A DNA stretch of 35,405 nucleotides from Neptuniibacter marinus (lineage in GTDB: Bacteria; Pseudomonadota; Gammaproteobacteria; Pseudomonadales; Balneatricaceae), in NCBI RefSeq assembly GCF_001597725.1, contig NZ_LUTR01000030.1, positions 1 to 35,405 of the forward strand. The letters run 5' to 3'. A program made the position numbers and the translations under genes. A model generated the notes under the pieces. It was given only the letters and a program-made list of their open reading frames with translations, did not search any database and was not told the DNA's origin. This document shows positions 1 to 7,009 of this stretch, piece after piece (within the stretch, counting starts at the first letter, position 1; every line of letters begins with the position of its first letter).

Positions 1-76
1 AGGAGCGGGCGGCTTCCCCAGAAACGATTACCAATGATAAATAATCGTTGAGGTTAAACATACAAGGAGCTCACCC
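1..76. repeat. Left copy of a perfect 76-bp terminal inverted repeat
   Basis: Bases 1-76 are the exact reverse complement of 35329-35404. Identity stops where the left side continues with CTTTATG and the right side with CGTGAGC. The repeat contains an 8-bp hairpin (AACGATTA at 23-30 with TAATCGTT at 42-49, 11-nt loop) and the head of a REP unit (AAGGAGCTCACCC at 64-76). It may be a genuine repeat shared by two REP clusters. Because it touches both window edges and its length is close to a common assembler k-mer, it may equally be the shared repeat end of an assembly contig. Confidence 0.9.
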
Positions 77-258
77 TTTATGCCCGGAACGGGTGCCAGA
101 GCGAAGAGTTACGCTAGAAACTACAACCCTTCGGCCAGGGGCTGGCCTCCTACAGATGCACTTGTAGGCGCTCACCTTTATGCCCGGAACGGGTGCTAGC
201 GCGAAGCATCGTGCCACAACCACATCTTGTAGGCGCTCACCAGAACGAAGAATTACGC
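62..258 (+). repeat. REP/BIME cluster upstream of the RAYT gene
   Basis: Three forward units start at about 62, 163 and 228. Each has a head (TGTAGGCG, or AAGGAG in the first), a palindromic body and a tail (GCGAAG...ACGC or variant). The first two bodies contain the insert CTTTATGCCCGGAACGGGTG, which holds its own CCCG/CGGG stem. A unit of opposite orientation lies at 128-154; read on the minus strand it is TGTAGGAGGCCAGCC...TGGCCGAAGGG. The head-palindrome-CGAAG plan matches the GTAG-type REPs known from Pseudomonas. The 92 bases between the last unit and the RAYT start are A+T-rich and hold no other gene that I can support. Confidence 0.85.
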
Positions 259-349
259 TTCACCCTTAAAATATTCTATGCTCCAAAAAATAAGGGTTTA
301 CCTTGTCTTCACAATTACAAACAACGCATAACGTCACAAGGATGTGGAC

Positions 350-781
350 ATGCAAAAAGCCAATGCTCAATCATTGCGGGTCGGGCGCTATTCGCAACCA
401 AATCAGATTTACCACCTCACATTAACTTGCGCTAATCGGCGTCCAGTTTTCTCTGACCCCTATCTTGCAAAACACGCGGTACACTCCATTAAACGTTTAA
501 CACCAGAGGCAACCACCATCGCCTTTGTTATCATGCCAGACCATATCCATTGGCTAATGCAATTAAACGACCGGAAAAATTTATCTGACACCGTGCGCCT
601 TTTAAAAGTTTTTATAACCCATAAAGCGGGTACAATTTGGCAAAAAGGCTTTTATGATCATGCGCTGCGAAAGGAAGAAGATATAAAAAATATCGCTAGA
701 TATATCATTCTCAATCCCGCGAGGGCCGGTATCGTAAAGACCATAAGAGAATATCCATGGTGGGATTGCATCTACTTGTAG
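350..781 (+). CDS. REP-associated tyrosine transposase (RAYT, Y1/HUH family)
   Basis: The 143-residue product belongs to the IS200-like Y1 transposases that mobilise or process REP palindromes as single-stranded DNA. Visible motifs are the HUH metal-binding motif MPDHIHWLM (His65 and His67), then WQKGFYDHALRKEEDI (about 98-112), and ARYIILNPARAGIV (116-129), where Tyr118 is the expected nucleophile. The protein ends just after the usual YPW motif, so it looks short but complete. I chose ATG 350 because AAGGA at 338-342 sits 7 nt upstream; the in-frame GTG at 344 is only 1 nt from it. The TAG stop (779-781) lies inside the GTAG head of the following REP. REP units of the same orientation flank the gene, as expected for a RAYT with its cognate repeats. 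No IS-type terminal copies were seen, so it is probably a single-copy domesticated element. Confidence 0.9.
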   Translation: MQKANAQSLRVGRYSQPNQIYHLTLTCANRRPVFSDPYLAKHAVHSIKRLTPEATTIAFVIMPDHIHWLMQLNDRKNLSDTVRLLKVFITHKAGTIWQKGFYDHALRKEEDIKNIARYIILNPARAGIVKTIREYPWWDCIYL

Positions 782-1117
782 GCGCGCCGGGAATGGGTGC
801 CAAAGCGAAGAATTACTCGCCATACCCAACCAAAACCACAAATCCCGTGTAGGAGCTCACCCTGTGAGCGAAGAATTACGCGGGGAACCAAATCAAATCC
901 CAAACCCCTTCGGCCAGAGGCTGGCCTCCTACATGGCCTTTGGGCCAATGAATTACTCGCCATACCCAGCCAAAACCACAAATCCCGTGTAGGAGCTCAC
1001 CCTGTGAGCGAAGAACTACGCGCGAAACTCAATTCAAACCACAACTTGTTCGGCCAGACACCCGTTCCGGGCATAAAGGTTGGCCTCCTACCTGGGCCCC
1101 GAGCGAATGCATTACGC
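777..1117 (+). repeat. REP/BIME cluster downstream of the RAYT gene
   Basis: Forward units occur at 777-820, 848-881 and 988-1021. The last two have the compact body GCTCACCCTGTGAGC. Inverted units occur at 905-933 (CGGCCAGAGGCTGGCC body) and 1049-1091, where the stem is split by the CCCGTTCCGGGCATAAAGG insert. A headless remnant runs from about 1092 to 1117. Forward and inverted units pair across an A/C-rich spacer of 25-30 nt, giving the BIME arrangement. Several reading frames cross the cluster but consist only of repeat sequence. Confidence 0.85.
811..1021 (+). repeat. Direct duplication, 140-bp period, inside the REP cluster
   Basis: Bases 811-881 recur at 951-1021 with only two substitutions that I can see (AACC/AGCC and AATTACG/AACTACG). 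The repeated block contains a spacer plus a complete forward REP unit. It looks like recent tandem amplification of one REP-spacer-REP module. Confidence 0.85.
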
Positions 1118-1270
1118 TTCCTGCCCCATAAAACACCAGACGCTTCAATCAGAGGTTTATCTCCATAGGAGCGCTTATCGCTGTCATATAAGCGCAATGA
1201 TTTTGAAATAATTATTTCACTCATTCTAGGTATACATATGGGGTAATTGATGAAGATGGAAGAGTGATAG
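1118..1270 (+). promoter_or_regulatory. Upstream region of ugd with hairpin and 16-bp palindrome
   Basis: This non-coding stretch holds two symmetric elements. One is a hairpin with stem GCGCTTAT (1171-1178) and ATAAGCGC (1188-1195) and a 9-nt loop. The other is a perfect 16-bp palindrome TGAAATAATTATTTCA (1204-1219). A possible -35 TTGAAA (1203-1208) overlaps the palindrome, and TAGGTA (1227-1232) is a weak -10 at 18-bp spacing. The palindrome could be an operator for a dimeric regulator. This is inference from symmetry and position; in A+T-rich DNA such palindromes also arise by chance. Confidence 0.4.
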
Positions 1271-2611
1271 ATGAAGGTTACGGTTTTTGGGGTAGGTTAT
1301 GTTGGTTTGGTTCAGGCTGCGGTTTTGGCTGATTTTGGTCATGATGTGGTATGTGTCGATGTTGATCAACATAAAATAGATAATCTAAAAAATGGAATCA
1401 TTCCAATTTACGAGCCGGGTTTAACAGCCATTGTCGAAAGGAATTATGCTGAAGGTCGTTTGTGCTTTACAACAGATGCGGTGGAAGGGATTAATCATGC
1501 TGAGATTCAATTTATTGCTGTAGGAACTCCGCCAGATGAAGATGGAGCCGCGGATCTCCAATATGTTTTATCGGTTGCCGAAACTATAGCAGCACATATG
1601 ACTTCGAAAAAAATTATTGTTGATAAGTCCACTGTGCCTGTTGGAACGGCAGATAAGGTATCTGCTCAAGTAGCCGAGGTCTTGGCTGCACGTGGAGAGG
1701 TGATAGAGCATCATGTTGTATCAAATCCAGAATTTCTGAAAGAAGGAGCTGCGGTTAATGATTGCATGCGTCCTGATCGTATAATTATTGGTACTGCAAG
1801 TGAGCATGTAAAAACTGAGATGAGAGAGCTATACGCTCCCTGTAACCGTAACCATGACCGCATACTTTTTATGGATGTTCGCAGCGCAGAGTTAACCAAA
1901 TATGCGGCTAATTGTATGCTAGCAACCAAAATTAGTTTCATGAACGAGATATCCCGCCTTGCTGAATACCTTGGTGCTGATATAGAAAATGTGCGTCGAG
2001 GAATTGGATCGGATGAGCGAATTGGCTATCATTTTATCTATGCTGGGTGTGGATATGGAGGTTCATGTTTCCCGAAAGATGTACAGGCGTTAGTGCATAC
2101 TGCTGATAGTATTAATTACGATGCTCAGCTTCTAAAATCAGTCGAAGCGGTAAACTATCGTCAGAAAGAGGTCTTGTTTGATCGAATTGATCGTTATTTT
2201 GCGGGCGATTTGTCAGGTAAAACAATAGCGCTTTGGGGGTTGTCTTTTAAGCCTAAGACCGATGATATGCGGGAAGCTACAAGCCGCGTTCTTATGAAAT
2301 CGCTGTGGGATAAAGGGGCAAAAGTTCGTGCGTATGATCCTGAAGCGATGGAGGAAGCTCAGCGAATTTATGGATGCAGAGAAGATCTAGAATTAGTGGG
2401 AACTAAAGAAAGTGCACTACAAGGCGCAGATGTTCTTGTTATTTGTACTGAATGGAAAGCTTTTTGGGCTCCAGATTTTGAGTTAATTAAAGAAACTTTG
2501 CGTCAGCCAGTTATTTTTGATGGACGAAACCTTTACGACCCGCAGCAAGTGGAACGTTATGGACTAGCCTATTACGGTATTGGTCGAGGGCGGAGTGTTC
2601 TTGCGAAGTAA
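1271..2611 (+). CDS. ugd: UDP-glucose 6-dehydrogenase
   Basis: This cytoplasmic enzyme oxidises UDP-glucose to UDP-glucuronate with two NAD+, giving an acidic sugar donor for exopolysaccharide. The 446-residue length is normal for the UDPG/GDP-mannose dehydrogenase family. The N-terminal Rossmann motif GVGYVGL is at 7-13, [17 protein letters not shown] at 154-170, and the catalytic cysteine is Cys266 in GGSCFPKD (263-270). The C-terminal UDP-binding domain begins near [14 protein letters not shown] (323-336). ATG 1271 is preceded by GGAAGAG. The gene stands alone between a REP cluster and a convergent small gene. GDP-mannose dehydrogenase is a less likely alternative, given the UDP-glucose-type substrate-loop sequences and the presence of galE and a WcaJ-like primer in the locus. 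Confidence 0.93.
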   Translation: MKVTVFGVGYVGLVQAAVLADFGHDVVCVDVDQHKIDNLKNGIIPIYEPGLTAIVERNYAEGRLCFTTDAVEGINHAEIQFIAVGTPPDEDGAADLQYVLSVAETIAAHMTSKKIIVDKSTVPVGTADKVSAQVAEVLAARGEVIEHHVVSNPEFLKEGAAVNDCMRPDRIIIGTASEHVKTEMRELYAPCNRNHDRILFMDVRSAELTKYAANCMLATKISFMNEISRLAEYLGADIENVRRGIGSDERIGYHFIYAGCGYGGSCFPKDVQALVHTADSINYDAQLLKSVEAVNYRQKEVLFDRIDRYFAGDLSGKTIALWGLSFKPKTDDMREATSRVLMKSLWDKGAKVRAYDPEAMEEAQRIYGCREDLELVGTKESALQGADVLVICTEWKAFWAPDFELIKETLRQPVIFDGRNLYDPQQVERYGLAYYGIGRGRSVLAK

Positions 2612-2719
2612 GATTTTTTCGATTTTTGTGGAGATTAAACTTTTGTGCCTTATAGAACATCAGAGCGAAAAATAACGCCCTGGCCAGTACTTTCCTAACA
2701 GGTGCTGGTCTTCTGTATT

Positions 2720-3124
2720 TTACAAAAAGGTGTCTTTAAACCAACTCCATACGCCGAATGAAAAACCTGGAATAAGATCTATTCCTGCCGCGGACTTTAC
2801 TAAATAAAGCACCAGTAAGCCTAATATGGTTGAAAAAATTAAGAATAAAAATATAAAAAAGGTTTTTATAATTAAAGAAACTCGCCTTTCACTACGGCTG
2901 AGCGAACGTTGGTTACGGCCCATTAAAAACACAAAATAATAGCGCCATGACCAAAGATTGACGGTGCCGCGTAGATCTATTGGATGTTTTCCCCATTTGC
3001 GCGCACCAAAAGCAACTTTCAGAGCAGCAATCTGTTCATCGGTGAAGCTATTTTGCATTTCGCTAGGGAGGCGTTGCATTAAGCCATTTTCAAACCAATC
3101 TTTCTTTTTTGGTTCTGTATCCAT
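2720..3124 (-). CDS. Small conserved membrane protein of unknown function
   Basis: The 134-residue product has a charged N-terminal part (MDTEPKKKDWFENGLMQRLP), a segment FTDEQIAALKVAFGARKWG (27-45), then DLRGTVNLWSWRYYFVFLMG with many aromatic residues, a basic stretch (RSLSRSERR, 73-81) and one clear hydrophobic helix (about 84-109). The basic stretch before the helix suggests a cytoplasmic N-terminus. ATG 3124 is chosen because AGGACG lies about 7 nt upstream; a longer reading frame from 3157 would start inside REP-adjacent sequence. It converges on ugd, and an imperfect stem with T-run at about 2665-2712 may end its transcript. I do not recognise a function. Confidence 0.7.
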   Translation of the reverse strand: MDTEPKKKDWFENGLMQRLPSEMQNSFTDEQIAALKVAFGARKWGKHPIDLRGTVNLWSWRYYFVFLMGRNQRSLSRSERRVSLIIKTFFIFLFLIFSTILGLLVLYLVKSAAGIDLIPGFSFGVWSWFKDTFL

Positions 3125-3159
3125 AATACATCGTCCTGAAAAGTCCAAATAAACCACAA

Positions 3160-3322
3160 CCCCTTTCGGCCAAAGGTTGGCCTCCTACATGCACGTCCTG
3201 TGTAGGAGCTCACCTGTAGGAGCCCGGCCTTTATGCCCGGAACGGGTGCCCCGGGCGAATGAAATACGCACCAAACCCAATTCAAACCACAAACCCTTTC
3301 GGCCAAAGGCTGGCCTCCTACA
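3160..3322. repeat. REP/BIME cluster between the small membrane protein and wzy genes
   Basis: An inverted unit at 3160-3189 (GGCCAAAGGTTGGCC body) is followed by a truncated forward head (TGTAGGAGCTCACC, 3201-3214). Directly joined to it is a full forward unit (3215-3269) whose long body GAGCCCGG...CCCCGGGCGAA encloses the CCCGGAACGGG insert. A second inverted unit is at 3294-3322. The head-on-head junction at 3214/3215 looks like a REP inserted just after the palindrome start of another. The last unit overlaps the 3' end of the wzy gene and supplies its stop codon. Confidence 0.85.
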
Positions 3323-4637
3323 TTTTTCGTTTGTTCTTTTTAAATACGGATATCCATGTAAAAGCTAATATCACCATAAAGGTTAAAGCGTTGGCAGGCA
3401 TCTGGAGATTGAAATCAACGGTAGCGTGAATCAGCATAGCAATAATCGACATAGATGAGCCAAAAGCAATACCTCTGAGCAGCTTGTCCCGTCGTTTATA
3501 TTGCGCATAGAGCCCAGCACCTAAGCTAATTAATAGTACCAAACCTAAGGGAAGCGTACCTAATAAACCAAACTCGGAGCTAAACTCAAGGTAATCATTA
3601 TGTGTATTTACATAAAATCCCCGTCCAACGTCTTCGGTTCTATGTTCGGGAAAAGCTGTATAGAATGTTCCAGCTCCTGTGCCTGTTAATAGTTGGGGTT
3701 GCATGAGATCAATCGTGGCTTTAGCGACTTCATCGCGTGACTCTTTTTCTATACTTGTATTTTGAAGTCTATCGGCAACTTCTTGTACACCAAAGAAAGT
3801 GCCTACAACAAAAATGTCTAAAATAAGTAAGCTGCTTAGTAAAATCACCATGCTTCGAGTAGCTTTGCGGCGCAGAATTAAACCTAGTACTCCCATAATC
3901 ATTAAACTAGCAAAAAATGATGTGTTCCCCATTCGGGAGTGAGTCATTACTAACCCAGAAACAATTATTAATAAAGCGACCCTTAAAATTATTTTTTTAC
4001 TTAATAATGCGGTGAGCCAGCGACGGCTACGTTCTCGCCAGTTATATGATCCTTCATCTTTTAATGTAGATATCATCAAGCCGATGCCCAGAGATACGCA
4101 CATGACTAAGTAACCGGCTTGGCTATTACGGTTAATAAAAGTACCCGTGGAAACCCCTTGATAACTCTCTTTAGGAATAAGAAACGAAAATTCAAAGCCA
4201 GTAAAGGTCATTAAACTGCCATAAACGGCTTGAAAGAGTGCTGATCCCACTAATATATAGCCGGTGAGCAAAATCCTAGAACGGCTTCGAACAAACTGTA
4301 AGGTCAAACAAAACATCGCCACTAGGCACCAACCCCAAACAGCATCATGCAAGCTGTCTGTGGGTGATATAGAGAGATTAAGTGCAGGAACTGCTTGCAA
4401 ACTTATCCACATAACTCCCATAGAAAGGAGGCCAATAATAGGGAGTGATTTTTTTAACGGTGTCGATGGGATTGAGTAGCCCTTTAACTGCTGATAAAGG
4501 GTGGAAATAGACAATAACAGCACTAAGCCGCACAACAGGGATAGGGACCACAGTCGGTTACTGGCTAAAGGTAAAGGTGCCCAGATTAAAATACCTAAAA
4601 AGAAATAAAACAACGTGCGATCAGATGATCTATCCAT
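3318..4637 (-). CDS. Wzy/O-antigen-ligase family membrane protein (polymerase or ligase)
   Basis: This 439-residue polytopic inner-membrane protein has about 10-12 hydrophobic segments and the Wzy_C-type arrangement. A periplasmic region contains TGTGAGTFYTAFPEHR, followed by NTHNDYLEFSSEFGLLG (His346), a hallmark of the WaaL/Wzy superfamily, and HATVDFNLQMPANA (404-417) near the C-terminus. It probably joins undecaprenyl-linked repeat units in the periplasm, or ligates them to an acceptor. ATG 4637 has no clear Shine-Dalgarno. The last codons read AAA ATG TAG, and this TAG belongs to the TGTAGG head of a REP unit. It lies 136 bp behind the Ala-rich secreted protein gene, with a terminator between them. 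A second family member is encoded at 9883, so division of labour (polymerase and ligase) is possible. Confidence 0.87.
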   Translation of the reverse strand: MDRSSDRTLFYFFLGILIWAPLPLASNRLWSLSLLCGLVLLLSISTLYQQLKGYSIPSTPLKKSLPIIGLLSMGVMWISLQAVPALNLSISPTDSLHDAVWGWCLVAMFCLTLQFVRSRSRILLTGYILVGSALFQAVYGSLMTFTGFEFSFLIPKESYQGVSTGTFINRNSQAGYLVMCVSLGIGLMISTLKDEGSYNWRERSRRWLTALLSKKIILRVALLIIVSGLVMTHSRMGNTSFFASLMIMGVLGLILRRKATRSMVILLSSLLILDIFVVGTFFGVQEVADRLQNTSIEKESRDEVAKATIDLMQPQLLTGTGAGTFYTAFPEHRTEDVGRGFYVNTHNDYLEFSSEFGLLGTLPLGLVLLISLGAGLYAQYKRRDKLLRGIAFGSSMSIIAMLIHATVDFNLQMPANALTFMVILAFTWISVFKKNKRKM

Positions 4638-4732
4638 AAATCAAAAGCCAACATATAAATTTCTGAGAATAAGAGGCGCGTTTACCCAATAGGTATTGCA
4701 GTAAAAAATGCTAAGTTTTTTGTAATTCTCAA

Positions 4733-4757
4733 TAAAAAAGCGCCCAGAAGGCGCTTC
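4733..4757 (-). terminator. Rho-independent terminator after the Ala-rich secreted protein gene
   Basis: Read on the minus strand, a perfect 7-bp stem AAGCGCC/GGCGCTT (4738-4744 with 4750-4756, 5-nt loop) is followed by six T residues (4734-4739 on the plus strand are A). It lies 17 nt beyond the stop codon of the minus-strand gene ending at 4774. It would separate that transcript from wzy downstream. Confidence 0.8.
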
Positions 4758-4773
4758 TTTGTCGAATGAATAC

Positions 4774-5262
4774 TTAGGTTGGGCTTGGGTTTCCGCCGCC
4801 GCCACTACCCGCATTATTTCCAAATGGGGGAGGTGATACAGTTGTACCTGTTTGGCCTGGAATAGCGTTCGGGCCTGTAGCTGTTGGTCCGCCAGCAGCT
4901 GTTGCAGCTGCAACATCTGTAGGATCTGCGCCCGCTAAAATGGCAGCCTGAGTAACAGCTTCAGGATTGGCACCGGCTTTAATAGCAGCTTCGACAACTG
5001 TTATAGCATCTAAGCCGCTTTCTATCCCAGCCGTGACAAAGCTATCTAATAGCTCTACATCGATCGCAGCGACATCAAACATCAGTGCTTCTATATCTAT
5101 TACTGTGCAGTTGCCAGCGTCTGGAGTAATGCAGTGGCTCAGAGCGTTCGATAAGACATCTACTGTAGATAAATTTGAAGATAAATCCTCAGATATATTT
5201 GCATGCGCGTTGGTAAAAGCGAACATCCCAGCGCATGTTAATGCTAATAGTGTGCGGCGCAT
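4774..5262 (-). CDS. Secreted Ala/Gly-rich small protein, unknown function
   Basis: The 162-residue product begins with a typical Sec signal peptide (MRRTLLALTCAGMFAFTNAHA, cleavage expected after the AHA). The mature part has a short Cys pair (HCITPDAGNC), then a run of Ala-rich near-repeats with AGANPEAVTQAAI and AGADPTDVAAATAAG at about 112-146, and ends in a low-complexity Gly/Pro tail (GSGGGGNPSPT). It is likely periplasmic or surface-located. I chose the second of two adjacent ATGs (5262), 7 nt from GGAG; the first (5265) is only 4 nt away. It is divergent from the main polysaccharide operon and shares its promoter region, so co-expression is plausible. It does not match an enzyme family that I know. 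Confidence 0.75.
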   Translation of the reverse strand: MRRTLLALTCAGMFAFTNAHANISEDLSSNLSTVDVLSNALSHCITPDAGNCTVIDIEALMFDVAAIDVELLDSFVTAGIESGLDAITVVEAAIKAGANPEAVTQAAILAGADPTDVAAATAAGGPTATGPNAIPGQTGTTVSPPPFGNNAGSGGGGNPSPT

Positions 5263-5385
5263 CATAACACTCCGTGTTTGTTTGACGAATATAGTCTGAT
5301 TATATCACTGGGCTTTCATATAGACAAACTATGAATGCGATCTATTACACGCACTAAATATGCGTCTTTTTCCAGGGGGCCGAGC

Positions 5386-5425
5386 TTCAAATATATTTGA
5401 AAAACAGTTAATTAAAACGAATAAT
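5386..5425 (+). promoter_or_regulatory. Candidate sigma70 promoter with overlapping palindrome for the polysaccharide operon
   Basis: A -35 TTGAAA (5397-5402) and a -10 AATAAT (5420-5425) are separated by exactly 17 bp. A perfect 16-bp palindrome TTCAAATATATTTGAA (5386-5401) overlaps the -35, the position of a repressor operator. The predicted leader would be about 135 nt before the start at 5566. The 300-bp intergenic region 5263-5565 is A+T-rich and otherwise shows no gene. I found no JUMPstart/ops element. Confidence 0.45.
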
Positions 5426-5565
5426 TCAAAAAAATATCATAATCTAAGACTAAAATATCATTTTATTTTGCATTGCAGCAAAATTGCGTTGCTGAATGGA
5501 TAGGGAATACATAGAATAGTAAATTGCTGTGGGTGTGGGGAATGGTAGATGATAAGGAATTTTAG

Positions 5566-7008
5566 ATGACCGTTAGTAATTTAGATACGGGTACACAGAC
5601 CGCTATTCGTCGGCAAAAGCGGTTGTTAAAAAATCACGAGTCACTTACTTCGTTATTTCAGTTGGCTGCAGATGTATTTGTTGCAGCTACGCTTTTATTT
5701 CTGCTTACCTGGATTAAATTAGAAAGTTTCCCACCTGCATATCGAGTCTTAACGGTAATAGCCGCATTTAGTTTATGGTTTATTTATAGCTCTAGAGGCG
5801 TATACCGTCAGTCATCAAGTTGTCTGCGAGGCTGTATTCGGTTATCTGGAGCATGGGGCATATTAATGCTTCTATTATTATTAATTGGTTTTGTTACAAA
5901 AACCTCTGAGATTTTTTCTCGTGAGATTCTTTTAATATGGGCTGTGTCCGTTTTAATATTTCAAAATATCTCCTTCTGCATCGTTAGCTATTTATCAAAA
6001 AAGTATAAAGAAAGCTTTGGGCATCACCTCCCTGTAATTATTGTTGGTACAGGTTCGGTTGCCCAGCATCTAGTAAGTAGCCTTAATAAAAATCGCTGGT
6101 TGCCTGATAAAGTTATAGGGTGCGTTAGAAGCTTAGACAATGATGACACCGTGTCAGTTGCTAATGTGGATGTACTCGGTGGCTTGGAAAGTATAAGAGA
6201 GCTGATCAAAAAACATGATATTCGTCGGATTTATATAGCCCTGCCGATGAGAGCTTCGGAGCAAATCGAAGGCGTAAATATCGATCTACTCGATGAGAAT
6301 GTCGATGTTATTTGGGCTCCCGATATTTTTGCACTTAATCTTTTAAATCATTCTGTTAGAGAAGTAGCCGGTGTGCCGTTGATCTCTCTGAATGAAAGTC
6401 CTCTAACATCGTCAAAAGCATCAATGGTTCTGAAAGATGTCATGGACCGTACAATTGCAGCTGTTGCGCTGTGCATGCTGGCTCCACTAATGCTATGGGT
6501 TGCTTACAAAGTTAAGCGTTCTTCCCCAGGGCCTGTGTTTTTCAAACAGGATCGTCATGGTTGGGATGGGAAAGTCATAAAGGTTTGGAAGTTTCGTAGT
6601 ATGAAACTGCATGATGAGGCTCATGGCGAAGTTCAGCAAGCCACCAAAGAAGACCCCCGTATCACCGATATTGGCCGTCTAATTCGTCGTACTTCTATAG
6701 ATGAGCTTCCACAGCTTATAAATGTATTACAGGGCAGTATGTCGCTTGTCGGGCCAAGGCCACATGCCGTAGCTCATAATAATTACTACTCAGACAAAAT
6801 TAACGCTTACCTTGCACGGCATCGAATTAAGCCTGGTATGACTGGGCTCGCTCAGATTAATGGGTACCGAGGTGAGACAGAAACTATCGATAAAATGGAA
6901 AAACGTGTTGAGTATGATTTGTCGTACATTAATAACTGGTCACTATTTTTAGATGTAAAAATATTGATTAAAACTCCTATCTCTCTATTTTCTAAAGAAA
7001 TTTATTAA
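5566..7008 (+). CDS. Undecaprenyl-phosphate glucose-1-phosphate transferase (WcaJ-like)
   Basis: This inner-membrane priming enzyme transfers a hexose-1-phosphate, probably glucose, from its UDP form to undecaprenyl phosphate and so starts the repeat unit. The 480-residue length fits long polyprenyl glycosylphosphotransferases. Four N-terminal membrane helices lie at about 30-140, a CoA-binding-like Rossmann region begins at VIIVGTGSVAQHLV (157-170), one membrane-associated helix lies at about 295-315, and the catalytic domain carries KVWKFRSM (339-346), SIDELPQLINVL (377-388), SLVGPRPH (393-400) and PGMTGLAQINGYRG (423-436). AAGGA precedes the ATG. It is the first gene of the long plus-strand run and lies 1 nt from the next gene. 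Galactose as the first sugar cannot be excluded. Confidence 0.93.
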   Translation: MTVSNLDTGTQTAIRRQKRLLKNHESLTSLFQLAADVFVAATLLFLLTWIKLESFPPAYRVLTVIAAFSLWFIYSSRGVYRQSSSCLRGCIRLSGAWGILMLLLLLIGFVTKTSEIFSREILLIWAVSVLIFQNISFCIVSYLSKKYKESFGHHLPVIIVGTGSVAQHLVSSLNKNRWLPDKVIGCVRSLDNDDTVSVANVDVLGGLESIRELIKKHDIRRIYIALPMRASEQIEGVNIDLLDENVDVIWAPDIFALNLLNHSVREVAGVPLISLNESPLTSSKASMVLKDVMDRTIAAVALCMLAPLMLWVAYKVKRSSPGPVFFKQDRHGWDGKVIKVWKFRSMKLHDEAHGEVQQATKEDPRITDIGRLIRRTSIDELPQLINVLQGSMSLVGPRPHAVAHNNYYSDKINAYLARHRIKPGMTGLAQINGYRGETETIDKMEKRVEYDLSYINNWSLFLDVKILIKTPISLFSKEIY

Positions 7009-7009
7009 A

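Noticed and set aside
193-435. Open reading frame of 80 codons across the left REP cluster
   Set aside because: It is composed of REP and spacer sequence, has no ribosome site and overlaps the RAYT gene in another frame.
62-1117. Possible CRISPR array
   Set aside because: Repeats alternate in orientation, vary in length and have no regular unique spacers; they are REP palindromes, and no cas genes are present.
797-1168. Open frames of up to 123 codons in the REP cluster downstream of the RAYT gene
   Set aside because: The translations repeat because the DNA repeats; no family resemblance and no start signal. The frames at 602-841, 772-981, 997-1224, 3079-3306 and 3177-3368 are the same kind of artefact.
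2640-2712. Diverged REP unit between ugd and the small membrane protein gene
   Set aside because: GAGCGAAAAATAACGCCCTGGCCAG resembles a REP tail and body, but no clear head or closing palindrome is present. An imperfect stem-loop terminator explains it as well.
5263-5565. JUMPstart/ops element expected before a polysaccharide operon
   Set aside because: I did not find the ops core GGCGGTAGC upstream of the wcaJ-like gene.
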